Positions 33,575 through 41,974 of a DNA stretch of 64,000 nucleotides are shown here, piece after piece. A program made the translations under genes and the position numbers. The stretch comes from an uncultured Eubacteriales bacterium (lineage in GTDB: Bacteria > Bacillota > Clostridia > Lachnospirales > Lachnospiraceae): assembly GCA_900314845.1 (NCBI GenBank), contig OMWV01000037.1, positions 1 to 64,000 on the forward strand. The letters are read 5' to 3'. The notes under the pieces were generated by a model. It was not told the DNA's origin. It searched no databases and saw nothing but the letters and a program-made list of their open reading frames with translations. The first letter of the stretch is position 1, and each line of letters starts with the position of its first letter.

Positions 33575-35152
33575 TTAATTCTTCAGCAGGGTCGAGAGAA
33601 TGCCTCTTGCCAGGCTTGCCCCGACATTTCCGCCAAGGGTCCTGCCAAAACGGCCGAAGTTCTTGCCTACGGTTTTTCCCGCTTCCCGGCCGATCGTTCC
33701 TGCCAGGGTGCTGGCCACTGTTTTTGCCGCTCTTTGCTTCTGCCGTGCCTGTTTTTCTTCCTGGCGGGCCTTCTCCTTAGCCTGGGCAGCTTCTGCCTTA
33801 GCCTGGGCAGCCTCCTCTTTTTCTTTCTGCCTGGCATCGGCAGCGGCCTTTTCCTCCTCGGCGCCTCTTCTCTGCAGAACTTCGTAGGCGGAATCGGGAT
33901 CGACTGCCTGGGCGTATTTACTGTAGAGCAGGCTTGACCTTACCGCTGTTTCCCTGTCGGCATCGTCTATCGTTCCCATTCGGGACTGAGGCGGCAGGAT
34001 ATAGATCCTTTCGCTGATGCCGGGCGTTCCCTTCTCATCCAGAAATGAGACGAGGGCCTGAGCATTTTCCAGGTTCAGGATAGCGTCATAGGTGTCAAAG
34101 GCGGGGTTTTCGCGGAAGGAGAGGGCGGCTGCCTTTACCTTCTTCTGTTCGGAAGGGGTGTAAGCCCTCAGAGCATGCTGAATCTTATTGCCGAGCTGGC
34201 CCAGGATCTGGTCTGGGATATCGGACGGATTCTGGCTGATGAACCAGATACCGATCCCCTTGGAGCGGATGAGGCGGACAACCTGTTCTATCTTGTCCAG
34301 CAGTTCTTTTGAGGCATTGTCAAAGAGCAGATGAGCCTCATCAAAGAAAAATACCATCTTGGGCTTGTCGGCGTCACCGACCTCGGGCAGATTCTCAAAA
34401 AGCTCGGACATGAGCCATAAGAGGAAGGTCGAATATAGAAGCGGATTGTTGATAAGACTTTCCGAGTCAAGAATATTTATGACGCCCTTCCCCTCGGAAT
34501 TTACACTAAAAAGATCCTGGACGGCCAGATCAGGCTCCCCGAAAAATATATCGCCCCCGGCTGTCTCCAGAGTATTGACGGCGCGGACGATCGCCGCGAC
34601 GGAGGCTGTGGATATATTTCCATAATCCTGTTTGAACTGGGAGCGGTGGTCATCCACCCAGCTGAGCATAGACTTGAGGTCCTTTGTATCGATCAGGAGC
34701 AGGGAATTGTCGTCGGCAATCTTAAAGACCATGGCCAGGATCTGTGACTGGACCTGATTGAGGCCAAGGATCCGGGACAAAAGGATGGGACCCATCTGGG
34801 AAATGGTCGTTCGGAGCTGAATGCCCTTCTTTCCGTACAGGTCCCAGAATACGGCAGGGTAGGAGTGAAGGGAAAAGCCGGTCCCCTCCAGTTCAAATCT
34901 CTTGATCCTCTCCTTCATATCATCGGATTCTGTTCCCGGCGCTATCATTCCTGCCAGATCGCCTTTTACATCGGCAAGAAATACAGGAACACCAAGATCG
35001 GAAAATGATTCAGCCAGTACTTTCAGGGTCACAGTTTTGCCGGTTCCGGTCGCTCCGGCGATGAGTCCGTGTCGGTTTGCCATCTTCGGAAGGATAGAGA
35101 CCTGCCTTCCATCATCGGTACGTCCTGCATAAATATTTCCATCTTTAAGCAT
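33575..35152 (-). CDS. HerA-like ATPase, DUF853/YjgR type
   Basis: A 525-residue cytoplasmic P-loop ATPase. Walker A is GATGTGKT (residues 33-40) and Walker B MVFFFDEAHLLF (~280), with SQNPSDIPDQILGQLGNKIQHAL as a sensor region, the signature of the DUF853/YjgR family related to HerA-type translocases. Residues ~425-485 form an Ala/Lys/Glu/Gln-rich coiled-coil, and the last ~40 are Gly/Arg-rich (GKNFGRFGRTLGGNVGASLARG). The biological role of the family is unclear; DNA processing or translocation is suspected. A NurA nuclease partner is not adjacent. It forms its own minus-strand unit upstream of the kinase-like gene. Confidence 0.88.
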   Translation of the reverse strand: MLKDGNIYAGRTDDGRQVSILPKMANRHGLIAGATGTGKTVTLKVLAESFSDLGVPVFLADVKGDLAGMIAPGTESDDMKERIKRFELEGTGFSLHSYPAVFWDLYGKKGIQLRTTISQMGPILLSRILGLNQVQSQILAMVFKIADDNSLLLIDTKDLKSMLSWVDDHRSQFKQDYGNISTASVAAIVRAVNTLETAGGDIFFGEPDLAVQDLFSVNSEGKGVINILDSESLINNPLLYSTFLLWLMSELFENLPEVGDADKPKMVFFFDEAHLLFDNASKELLDKIEQVVRLIRSKGIGIWFISQNPSDIPDQILGQLGNKIQHALRAYTPSEQKKVKAAALSFRENPAFDTYDAILNLENAQALVSFLDEKGTPGISERIYILPPQSRMGTIDDADRETAVRSSLLYSKYAQAVDPDSAYEVLQRRGAEEEKAAADARQKEKEEAAQAKAEAAQAKEKARQEEKQARQKQRAAKTVASTLAGTIGREAGKTVGKNFGRFGRTLGGNVGASLARGILSTLLKN

Positions 35153-35276
35153 AGATCATCTTCTCCATTTCTGCCTGGTCAGCATGTTTTCCTGCGGCAG
35201 GAGATCTGCCGAGGCTATTGACTTTGTCCCTATCATATCATTTATTTGGGCTGAGTGGGGGTGATAGAAAAATAAC

Positions 35277-35306
35277 TTTACATTTGATTTGTTTATAACA
35301 TATAAT
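35277..35306 (+). promoter_or_regulatory. Predicted promoter of the pyruvyl transferase-like gene
   Basis: TTTACA (35277-35282), 18-bp spacer, perfect TATAAT (35301-35306), 81 bp before the ATG. Confidence 0.6.
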
Positions 35307-35387
35307 ATGTTTACGTAATATCGCTATCATGAATCCAGATATGCTCATGAACAGTCTAATGGAGAGAAAAAACGGAGGAATCTTCGC

Positions 35388-36815
35388 ATGAAAATCGGCA
35401 TTTTATCCTGTAATGCCCATACAAGAGTTTTAAATTTCGCATCGCCCCTGCATTCTTATGTGTTTCAGAAGTTTCTGGAGGATCATGGGATCGACGCCTT
35501 GATCATAGATTATGTACCGAAATATTTTGGGGAATTTGACGTTCGCCATCCCCTCTTATATTACCTTGATCATCCCGATCCCAAGGAAGAAAAGCAGAAG
35601 GATATGATCTACCGGTGGAGCAAGTTCTTTTATGAGCGTGAGTCCCGCTATGAGCGGATCGAACATTTTATCCGGACTCACTACAGAACGACGGATGAAG
35701 TCTGGACACCGGAGCGGATGGAGGAGGAAGACCCCGGTTTTGACTGCTATATGGCAGTAACCGATGTTGTATGGACGCTCCACAAGAAGACCGGATTTGA
35801 GCCGGTTTATATGCTCAGTGCCAAATGCATGGAGGGCAAGAAAAAAGTCGCCATATCCTGCAGCCGCGGAGCATCAAAGTACAGGAATCCAAGAGATATT
35901 GAATTTTTCGGCTATCTTTCTGACATGGATGTCGTATCGGTCAGGGAGAAAAGCTTTGCGGATTATATAAACGGGTACACAGACCTGAATGTGCCGGTCC
36001 TTTTAGATCCTGTCTTCCTTCAGCCGGCTTCCTTCTATGATGACCTGATGAAGGAGCCGGAAAAAACATATCCCGAGGGCTTTGTCCTTCTGTATTTTGC
36101 CATGAACAAGTCGGATGATCTGTTGAATATGGCCCAGGGCTATGCTCAGAAAAAGGGCCTGACGCTCGTGGAATTGAGTGATTTCCCTCAGGACAGGGAT
36201 CTGCCGGAGGGGACCCGCCATGATGTTCTCTATGATCTGGGCATTGAGGAATGGCTCTGGTATATGAAGCATGCCAGCTTTACATTCACGAATTCTTTTC
36301 ATTGTGTCTGTTTTTCTTCTATTTTTCATACTCAGTTTGTCGCCGGCGCAAGGCCGGGCGACAAGGTGCCGAATATTCTGGAAAGGCTTGGCCTTATGGA
36401 GCGCCGGCTTCTTGGATCGGATCCTCAGGATGCGCTGGCGCTTGAGGACATAGACTATGACCTTGTCGATGAGCGTATGAAGGGCCAGATAAAGGAGACA
36501 GAGGATTTTGTCCTGGATACGATCCACCGTCTGGAAAATGAGCCCCACAGGCCCTGCATGAGCCAGGAAGACCTGAAAAAGACATATGAGAAGCTGGATG
36601 AGCAGCATAGGATCGAGCAGGAGATCGCTGCGAAGAAGGCGGCAGAAAAAGAGGCGGAAAGGCGCCGCAGGGAGGAAGAGAAGGCGGCAAAGGAGGCAGC
36701 CAGAAAGGCAGCCGAAGAGGCAAGACAGCGGGAGTATATGCGGTTTAAGAACCGGTCCCGCCGGGCAGTTATAAAGGGCGTGAAATATCTTCTTCATTAC
36801 AAGGATCCTATCTGA
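35388..36815 (+). CDS. Polysaccharide pyruvyl transferase family protein
   Basis: The 475-residue protein matches the polysaccharide pyruvyl transferase (CsaB/WcaK-type) fold: MKIGILSCNAHTRVLNFASPLHSYVFQKFL start, a central ISCSRGAS...DVVSVREKSFADYI segment with LDPVFL, and the C-terminal FTNSFHCVCFSSIFHTQFV motif. Family members add ketal pyruvate to surface sugars. After about residue 410 comes an extension absent from typical members: a highly charged Ala/Glu/Lys/Arg coiled coil (QEIAAKKAAEKEAERRRREE), followed by a basic tail (RFKNRSRRAVIKGVKYLLHY). The helix may mediate oligomerisation or membrane contact. GGAGG precedes the ATG. No other polysaccharide genes are near, so the acceptor is unknown. 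Confidence 0.8.
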   Translation: MKIGILSCNAHTRVLNFASPLHSYVFQKFLEDHGIDALIIDYVPKYFGEFDVRHPLLYYLDHPDPKEEKQKDMIYRWSKFFYERESRYERIEHFIRTHYRTTDEVWTPERMEEEDPGFDCYMAVTDVVWTLHKKTGFEPVYMLSAKCMEGKKKVAISCSRGASKYRNPRDIEFFGYLSDMDVVSVREKSFADYINGYTDLNVPVLLDPVFLQPASFYDDLMKEPEKTYPEGFVLLYFAMNKSDDLLNMAQGYAQKKGLTLVELSDFPQDRDLPEGTRHDVLYDLGIEEWLWYMKHASFTFTNSFHCVCFSSIFHTQFVAGARPGDKVPNILERLGLMERRLLGSDPQDALALEDIDYDLVDERMKGQIKETEDFVLDTIHRLENEPHRPCMSQEDLKKTYEKLDEQHRIEQEIAAKKAAEKEAERRRREEEKAAKEAARKAAEEARQREYMRFKNRSRRAVIKGVKYLLHYKDPI

Positions 36816-36832
36816 ACGGGAGTTTTCTCCGG

Positions 36833-36868
36833 GCTGCTGCACAAAGAGATGGTGCGGCAGTCCTTTTT
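36833..36868 (+). terminator. Intrinsic terminator
   Basis: GCTGCTGCAC (36833-36842) pairs with GTGCGGCAGT (36852-36861, including G-U pairs), followed by CCTTTTT. Confidence 0.75.
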
Positions 36869-36895
36869 CTATTTTCTGCTCATTTGTGCAATATA

Positions 36896-36925
36896 TTGAC
36901 ACTGCAGCCGAAAATGTGCTATATT
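36896..36925 (+). promoter_or_regulatory. Predicted promoter of the ABC importer operon
   Basis: Perfect TTGACA (36896-36901), 18-bp spacer, TATATT (36920-36925). The leader contains AAAGCG-TTG-CGCTTT (36948-36962), a candidate operator. No T-box is visible. Confidence 0.6.
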
Positions 36926-37014
36926 CTGTATAAATCTTTATCACATAAAAGCGTTGCGCTTTAAACAAATAAAGTGGCAGAGTGATTCAACGCGACACAT
37001 GAGGAGGAAGAGAA

Positions 37015-38094
37015 ATGAAAAGAATGAAAAAAATCTGTGCGCTGGCTGTATCAGCCCTGATGGCAGGCGCCCTTTTTACAGGCTGCGGCACAACAAAGGC
37101 TTCCAGCGCGGCATCCGAGACCCAGGCAGCGGCAGAGAGCACAGCAGGTGCTCAGGCAGCAGGTGAGACTGCTTCTGCAGGTTCTGCGGAAACAGTTAAG
37201 CTTGACCACCAGGTACTTGTCGGCATAGACCAGCTGGTACAGCATCCTGCCCTTGACGCGGCGACAAAGGGTTTTGAGGATGAACTGAAAGCCAAACTGG
37301 GCGACCAGGTAAAGTTCGATGAGCAGAATGCAGCCGGAGACTCCAGCACAGCGGCAACGATCGCCAACAACCTTGTCCAGGAAAAGTGCGATCTGATCCT
37401 TGCAAACGCGACAGCTGCCCTGCAGGCTGTTCACTCTGCAACATCCGATATCCCGGTCCTTGGCACAGCCATTACTGATTACGGCACGGCTCTTGATATT
37501 TCCGATTTCAACGGCACAGTAGGAGGCAACATTTCCGGTACTTCCGATCTGGCTCCCCTGGATCAGCAGGCAGCGCTCTTTGATGAGGTTCTTCCGGATG
37601 CAAAGACGATCGGCATCCTCTACTGCTCAGCAGAGCCCAACTCCAAGTACCAGGCAGATGAGGTTCAGAAATATCTTGAAGAAGCAGGCAAGACTGTTAA
37701 GATATATACATTTTCCGATTCAAATGATGTTCAGTCTGTAACAAAATCTGCTGTCGGAGAGTGTGATGCCCTTTACATCCCTACGGACAACACAGCAGCT
37801 TCCTGTGCTGAGACCATCAATAATGTAGCTCAGCCGGCTAAGATCCCTATCATCGCCGGTGAAGAGGGAATCATGAGCGGCTGCGGTATCGCTACACTTT
37901 CTATCGATTACTATGAACTGGGCAAGGTTACAGGTGATATGGCTGTTAAGATCCTTACCGGTGAATCAGACGTATCCGAGATGCCGATAGAGTATTATAA
38001 GAATCCTGTCAAGGAATATGATAAGGACCGCTGCGAAGCGCTCGGTATAGAGATCCCTGATGGATTTACAGAATACAAGGCAGACGAGGAGTAA
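37015..38094 (+). CDS. ABC transporter substrate-binding lipoprotein (TrpX-like)
   Basis: A 359-residue lipoprotein: lipobox FTGCG (Cys24), an Ala/Ser/Glu/Thr-rich linker to ~60, then a two-lobed periplasmic-binding fold of the ABC_sub_bind (COG2984/TrpX) family, with VLVGIDQLVQHPALDAATKGFEDELK, DLILANATAALQAVHSAT, PVLGTAITDY and IGILYCSAEPNSKYQADEV. Relatives take up tryptophan, tyrosine or other aromatic amino acids. The substrate cannot be fixed because no tryptophan T-box precedes it. GGAGGAAGAG precedes the ATG. First gene of a three-gene importer with short gaps. Confidence 0.9.
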   Translation: MKRMKKICALAVSALMAGALFTGCGTTKASSAASETQAAAESTAGAQAAGETASAGSAETVKLDHQVLVGIDQLVQHPALDAATKGFEDELKAKLGDQVKFDEQNAAGDSSTAATIANNLVQEKCDLILANATAALQAVHSATSDIPVLGTAITDYGTALDISDFNGTVGGNISGTSDLAPLDQQAALFDEVLPDAKTIGILYCSAEPNSKYQADEVQKYLEEAGKTVKIYTFSDSNDVQSVTKSAVGECDALYIPTDNTAASCAETINNVAQPAKIPIIAGEEGIMSGCGIATLSIDYYELGKVTGDMAVKILTGESDVSEMPIEYYKNPVKEYDKDRCEALGIEIPDGFTEYKADEE

Positions 38095-38099
38095 GTTAA

Positions 38100-39056
38100 A
38101 TGGCAGAATATTTCGCCTCACTCAGCGCGGTTGACCTCGTGGGAAGACTCCCCGCGGCAGCCGCGCAGGGTCTTGTCTGGGGCATTATGGCTTTAGGTGT
38201 ATACATCACATTCCGCCTGCTCGATATAGCCGATCTTTCGGTCGACGGTACATTTTCCACCGGCGCGGCCGTTACGGTCATGCTGATCGTAGCAGGCTGG
38301 AATCCCTGGCCGGCTATGCTGGTCGCTTTTATCGCCGGTCTCGCGGCAGGCTGCGTGACCGGTCTTCTCCACACGAGGCTGGGCATTCCTGCTATCCTGG
38401 CAGGTATCCTGACTCAGTACGGCCTTTATTCTATAAACCTGGTCATCATGAAGATGAAGGCGAATCAGGCTGTCAATGTGGATAAGTACGGTCTCGCGAT
38501 CACAGGCAGGAATGTTCCGGTGTCTATCGTAGTCAGCCTTCTCATCGTGATCGCGGTCCTCATCATCATGTACTGGTTTTTTGGTACAGAGATGGGATCT
38601 GCCCTTCGCGCGACGGGCTGCAACCAGGAAATGAGCAAGGCCCAGGGGATCAATGTGAGCGCTATGAAGGTGCTGGGACTTGCTGTATCAAACGGTATGG
38701 TCTCCCTGTCCGGCGGCTTATTCGCCCAGTATTCCGGCTTTGCCGACGTCAATTCCGGACGCGGTTCCATCGTAATCGGTCTTGCTGCGGTCATCATCGG
38801 CGAGGTCCTGGGAGAAGCGATCCTGGGGAAGAAACTGAATTTCTTCGGAAGACTTGCTTTTGTCGTCGTCGGCGCTATCATTTATTATTTCGTATACACG
38901 ATCGTGCTCTGGCTGAAACTGGATTCCAATCTGATGAAACTCTTCACAGCCATCATAGTAGCCATATTCCTGGCTGTTCCCTATCTGCGCGGACAGAGCA
39001 AGAATTCCTTCTTGAGAGCAGGAAAGAATTCTCTTGGCTCCAGGGAGGTGAAATAG
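38100..39056 (+). CDS. ABC transporter permease (TrpY-like)
   Basis: The 318-residue membrane subunit of the importer, with eight to ten hydrophobic segments and the COG4120 motifs GIMALGVYITFRLLDIADLSVDGTFSTGAA and MGSALRATGCNQEMSKAQGIN, the latter being the coupling loop that contacts the ATPase. LALSNG-type signature appears as LAVSNGMVSLSGGLFAQY. It starts 6 bp after the binding-protein gene, with GAGGAG inside that gene's end. It forms the translocation channel, as a homodimer. Confidence 0.92.
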   Translation: MAEYFASLSAVDLVGRLPAAAAQGLVWGIMALGVYITFRLLDIADLSVDGTFSTGAAVTVMLIVAGWNPWPAMLVAFIAGLAAGCVTGLLHTRLGIPAILAGILTQYGLYSINLVIMKMKANQAVNVDKYGLAITGRNVPVSIVVSLLIVIAVLIIMYWFFGTEMGSALRATGCNQEMSKAQGINVSAMKVLGLAVSNGMVSLSGGLFAQYSGFADVNSGRGSIVIGLAAVIIGEVLGEAILGKKLNFFGRLAFVVVGAIIYYFVYTIVLWLKLDSNLMKLFTAIIVAIFLAVPYLRGQSKNSFLRAGKNSLGSREVK

Positions 39057-39851
39057 ATGCTGGATATTAAGGATGTGCATAAGACGTTCAATCTTGGCAC
39101 GGTCAATCAGAAGACTGCTCTTTGCGGGGTCAGCCTGGTCCTTGAGGAAGGTGACTTTGTCACTGTCATCGGCGGAAACGGAGCGGGCAAGTCAACTCTG
39201 CTCAACGCGATAGCCGGAGTCTGGCCTGTTGACAGCGGCACTATCACGATAGACGGCATAAATGTGACCGGTCTTCCCGACTTCAAGAGAGCTCCCCTTG
39301 TCGGCCGCGTTTTCCAGGATCCCATGACCGGCACGGCGGCCACCATGCAGATCGATGAGAATCTGGCTCTTGCCAGAAGACGGGGAAAGAAGCGGGGACT
39401 GCGCTGGGGCGTCACAAAGGCAGAGAGAGACGAGTACCGGGAGAAACTGAAGATCCTCAATCTCGGCCTGGAAAATCGTCTGACTCAGAAGGTAGGACTT
39501 CTCTCAGGCGGCCAGAGACAGGCTCTGACCCTTCTCATGGCGACCATGCAAAAGCCCAAGATCCTTCTTCTGGATGAGCATACGGCTGCCCTGGATCCCA
39601 AGACAGCGGAGAAAGTTCTTGCCGCAACGGAGCGTGTTGTAAATGAAGGCCATCTGACCACTCTGATGATCACCCACAACATGCGGGATGCCATCACCCA
39701 TGGCAACCGGCTGATCATGATGCATGAGGGCAATATCATCTACGACGTAAAAGGCGAAGAGAAAAAGAAGCTTCAGGTCAGCGACCTGCTGCAAAAGTTC
39801 AATGAAGTTGCCAAGGAAGAATTTTCCAACGACAGAATGATGCTGAGTTGA
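39057..39851 (+). CDS. ABC transporter ATPase (TrpZ-like)
   Basis: A 264-residue ATP-binding subunit. Walker A GGNGAGKST (residues ~40-48), Q-loop VFQDPMTG, signature LLSGGQRQAL, Walker B KILLLDEHTAALDP and the H-loop ITHNM are all present. The COG1101 pattern (DPMTGTAATMQIDENLALA) fits the partner permease. The ATG follows the permease stop without a gap, showing tight coupling. A terminator begins 22 bp after the stop and separates it, at least partly, from the downstream peptidase gene. Confidence 0.94.
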   Translation: MLDIKDVHKTFNLGTVNQKTALCGVSLVLEEGDFVTVIGGNGAGKSTLLNAIAGVWPVDSGTITIDGINVTGLPDFKRAPLVGRVFQDPMTGTAATMQIDENLALARRRGKKRGLRWGVTKAERDEYREKLKILNLGLENRLTQKVGLLSGGQRQALTLLMATMQKPKILLLDEHTAALDPKTAEKVLAATERVVNEGHLTTLMITHNMRDAITHGNRLIMMHEGNIIYDVKGEEKKKLQVSDLLQKFNEVAKEEFSNDRMMLS

Positions 39852-39872
39852 TTTTATATTATGGCAAAGAAG

Positions 39873-39903
39873 CCGCCGCAATTATTTGCGGCGGTATTTT
39901 TTT
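39873..39903 (+). terminator. Terminator directly ahead of pcp
   Basis: CCGCCGCAA (39873-39881) pairs with TTGCGGCGG (39886-39894), followed by a long T-run that ends only 13 bp before the pcp start codon. No separate pcp promoter is evident, so readthrough may set pcp expression. Confidence 0.85.
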
Positions 39904-39915
39904 AGGAGGATAAAA

Positions 39916-40569
39916 ATGAGCAGGAATGTACTGATCAGCGGTTACGAAGTTTTTGGGAACAATACGATGAATCCATCTCTGGAACTGATCCATTGTCTTG
40001 ACGGGGAAGTGATAGATGGCAGGAGGATCTGTACAGTGGAAGTGCCGGTCAACAGGCATACCTGTTTTGAAACGATGGAAAAGGCAATAAAGGCATATCA
40101 GCCGGAACTGATTATCTGTACAGGGCTTGCTGATGGGAGGACAGGTATCTCTATCGAGCGGACAGCTGTTAATGTCGCGGATTTCCCTGTCCCTGATAAT
40201 GCCGGATATCTTGCACTGAATGAAACTCTGGAGGAAGGCGGGCCGGCTGCTTATTTTGCGACTATCCCGATCAGGAACATCATGACAGCCATTCGGGAGG
40301 AGGGCATACCGGCCTATATTTCAAATACTGCCGGGACATACTGCTGCAATCTTCTGATGTACAGAACTTTGCATTATATCAGCAAGAATAATCTGGGTAT
40401 TCCTGCGGGAATGATCCATCTTCCCTTCCTTCCCCAGATGGCGGCAGACATGAATATGGTCCCCGCTTCTATGGATCTGACGCACATGGTCGATGCCATA
40501 AAGACAGCTGTTCATACCGCCCTTGCGGATCCCCTTGATCGTGCGGTAATCTGCGGAGCGTGTCAGTAA
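39916..40569 (+). CDS. pcp: Pyroglutamyl peptidase I
   Basis: A 217-residue cytoplasmic cysteine peptidase (family C15) that removes N-terminal pyroglutamate from peptides. The catalytic Glu is in ISIERTAVN, the Cys in TAGTYCCNLLMY and the His in MIHLPFLP; the start MSRNVLISGYEVFGNNTMNPS is canonical. AGGAGG stands just before the ATG. Its position after a TrpXYZ-like importer and before a CdaR-type regulator suggests use of pyroglutamyl peptides, or association with the downstream cyclic-amide gene set; neither is proven. The terminator hairpin overlapping its leader suggests expression by readthrough. Confidence 0.92.
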   Translation: MSRNVLISGYEVFGNNTMNPSLELIHCLDGEVIDGRRICTVEVPVNRHTCFETMEKAIKAYQPELIICTGLADGRTGISIERTAVNVADFPVPDNAGYLALNETLEEGGPAAYFATIPIRNIMTAIREEGIPAYISNTAGTYCCNLLMYRTLHYISKNNLGIPAGMIHLPFLPQMAADMNMVPASMDLTHMVDAIKTAVHTALADPLDRAVICGACQ

Positions 40570-40606
40570 TGTCTGCTGCTGATTTATTTGACGAAGGTGA
40601 TCTAAA

Positions 40607-41755
40607 TTGACGATAGATTCCAAGACTGCCCAGTACATTGTAGATTATACGAAAAGGATTACAGATTATGTTGTGAATATTATGAATGTCGATGGCATTA
40701 TCATAGCATCAACAGACCCTAACCGCATAGGTGAAAATCATTATGGGGCGCAGAGGGTCTTGAAGACAAAACATTCTTTTATCATGGATGAGGAGATGGC
40801 CTCTCAATATGAAAATGTGATCGCCGGGATCTCATTGCCCATATTTTTCAGGGGTCAGGTCATAGGTGTTGTAGGAATCGGTGCCGGAGACATTGCTGAG
40901 ATCATTGGGAAGATGGTAGAGAGCACGGCAGAATTGCTTGTCGAACAGGAATATCTCAGAGAAAGGCAGAGCGCGCAGAAACATGAATACAGAAATTTCC
41001 TTGCCCGGCTTCTTATGGAACCCTGGGGCGAGAATGAAGAATATCTTCGAAACCTTGCCCGCCTGCACGATCTTGACCTAGACCAGTCTTTTCGATTGAT
41101 CCTTTTCGATATCAGTCTGAATCAGGACGAAAAATCTGCCCCGGAAGATTATTCCATGACCATTGAAAATAGAATAAATGAAATGGAAAAGAGGTATGAG
41201 CATCTGCATCTGAAAGCCCTTTATATACCGGTAAATCTGATCATCCTGCTGCCGGAGAGTAAAAATAAGAGAGATGAGACAGATTATGCCAGACTGGCGG
41301 ATGAGATACGGGAAAGGCTTGGAGGAGACTACAGGGCCTGCATCAGCGGCAGGGCTGAAAGTGCAGACCATCTGCACGATGTATACCAGAAGGCGAAAGA
41401 GGCCCTAAACATATCCAGTCAATCCCCTTTTCAGGAGAAGACACTTTTTGCCGATCTTTTTCTGGCAGCCGGTGTGGTATTAAAGGCCCCTGCAAGGGAA
41501 AGGCAAAGTCTCTGGGAAAGGGTCTTGAACCCTCTGCTGGCGGAGGATGAGAAAAATCCTATCTGGTTGTCAACTCTCACGACATATTTTCATAATGACT
41601 GTAAAATAAACGAAACCGCTGATGACCTTTTTGTTCACAGGAACACATTGAAGTACAGGCTGGGGCATATTGCAAAGATTACAGGCTATGACCCTAGAAA
41701 TATAAGGGATTCCTATATTCTTATCACAGCTTTGATCTGTTACGGAAACCGGTGA
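40607..41755 (+). CDS. CdaR/PucR-type transcriptional activator
   Basis: The 382-residue regulator has the N-terminal sugar-diacid-recognition domain of CdaR (AQYIVDYTKRITDYVVNIMNVDGIIIASTDPNRIGENHYGA), a middle GGDEF-like degenerate domain (~140-300), and a C-terminal PucR/CdaR helix-turn-helix (YFHNDCKINETADDLFVHRNTLKYRLGHIAKITGYD). Family members activate sugar-acid or ureide/purine catabolism genes. The TTG start is chosen: AAGGTGA lies just upstream and the sequence aligns with CdaR N-termini. It stands directly before the eight-gene catabolic operon, which it probably controls in response to the imported compound. Confidence 0.87.
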   Translation: MTIDSKTAQYIVDYTKRITDYVVNIMNVDGIIIASTDPNRIGENHYGAQRVLKTKHSFIMDEEMASQYENVIAGISLPIFFRGQVIGVVGIGAGDIAEIIGKMVESTAELLVEQEYLRERQSAQKHEYRNFLARLLMEPWGENEEYLRNLARLHDLDLDQSFRLILFDISLNQDEKSAPEDYSMTIENRINEMEKRYEHLHLKALYIPVNLIILLPESKNKRDETDYARLADEIRERLGGDYRACISGRAESADHLHDVYQKAKEALNISSQSPFQEKTLFADLFLAAGVVLKAPARERQSLWERVLNPLLAEDEKNPIWLSTLTTYFHNDCKINETADDLFVHRNTLKYRLGHIAKITGYDPRNIRDSYILITALICYGNR

Positions 41756-41802
41756 TTTGTGCATGTGAACAAAGAAAAGGCGAAGAATAAAAGGAAACGG
41801 AC

Positions 41803-41836
41803 AAGATCTGCCCCTGCAAAGGGGCAGATCTTTTGG
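41803..41836 (+). terminator. Intrinsic terminator of the regulator gene
   Basis: AAGATCTGCCCC (41803-41814) pairs with GGGGCAGATCTT (41821-41832), then TTTT. Confidence 0.9.
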
Positions 41837-41848
41837 CCTTTTGGACAA

Positions 41849-41877
41849 TTTACAGGCCGGCATTTATCGGATAGGAT
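41849..41877 (+). promoter_or_regulatory. Predicted promoter of the catabolic operon
   Basis: TTTACA (41849-41854), 17-bp spacer, TAGGAT (41872-41877). Weak match to consensus, as expected for an activator-dependent promoter. Confidence 0.45.
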
Positions 41878-41911
41878 ATGTGCAAAAGTTCATAAACAAT
41901 ATTTTATATAC

Positions 41912-41952
41912 AAAGGCGTATGGATCCGGGAAGCGGACCCAGCGCCTTTTTT
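41912..41952 (+). terminator. Terminator-like hairpin in the operon's own leader
   Basis: AAAGGCG (41912-41918) pairs with CGCCTTT (41943-41949), enclosing an inner GG-TCCG/CGGACC stem, with a six-T run (41947-41952). It lies between the predicted promoter and the ATG at 41975, so transcripts must read through it; an attenuator or riboswitch expression platform is possible. Confidence 0.6.
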
Positions 41953-41974
41953 CCGTTAGAGGGAGGAACGTCTT

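Noticed and set aside
36816..37014. Tryptophan T-box expected before a TrpX-like importer
   Set aside because: No T-box sequence, specifier loop or antiterminator is visible; only a promoter and a short palindrome are present.
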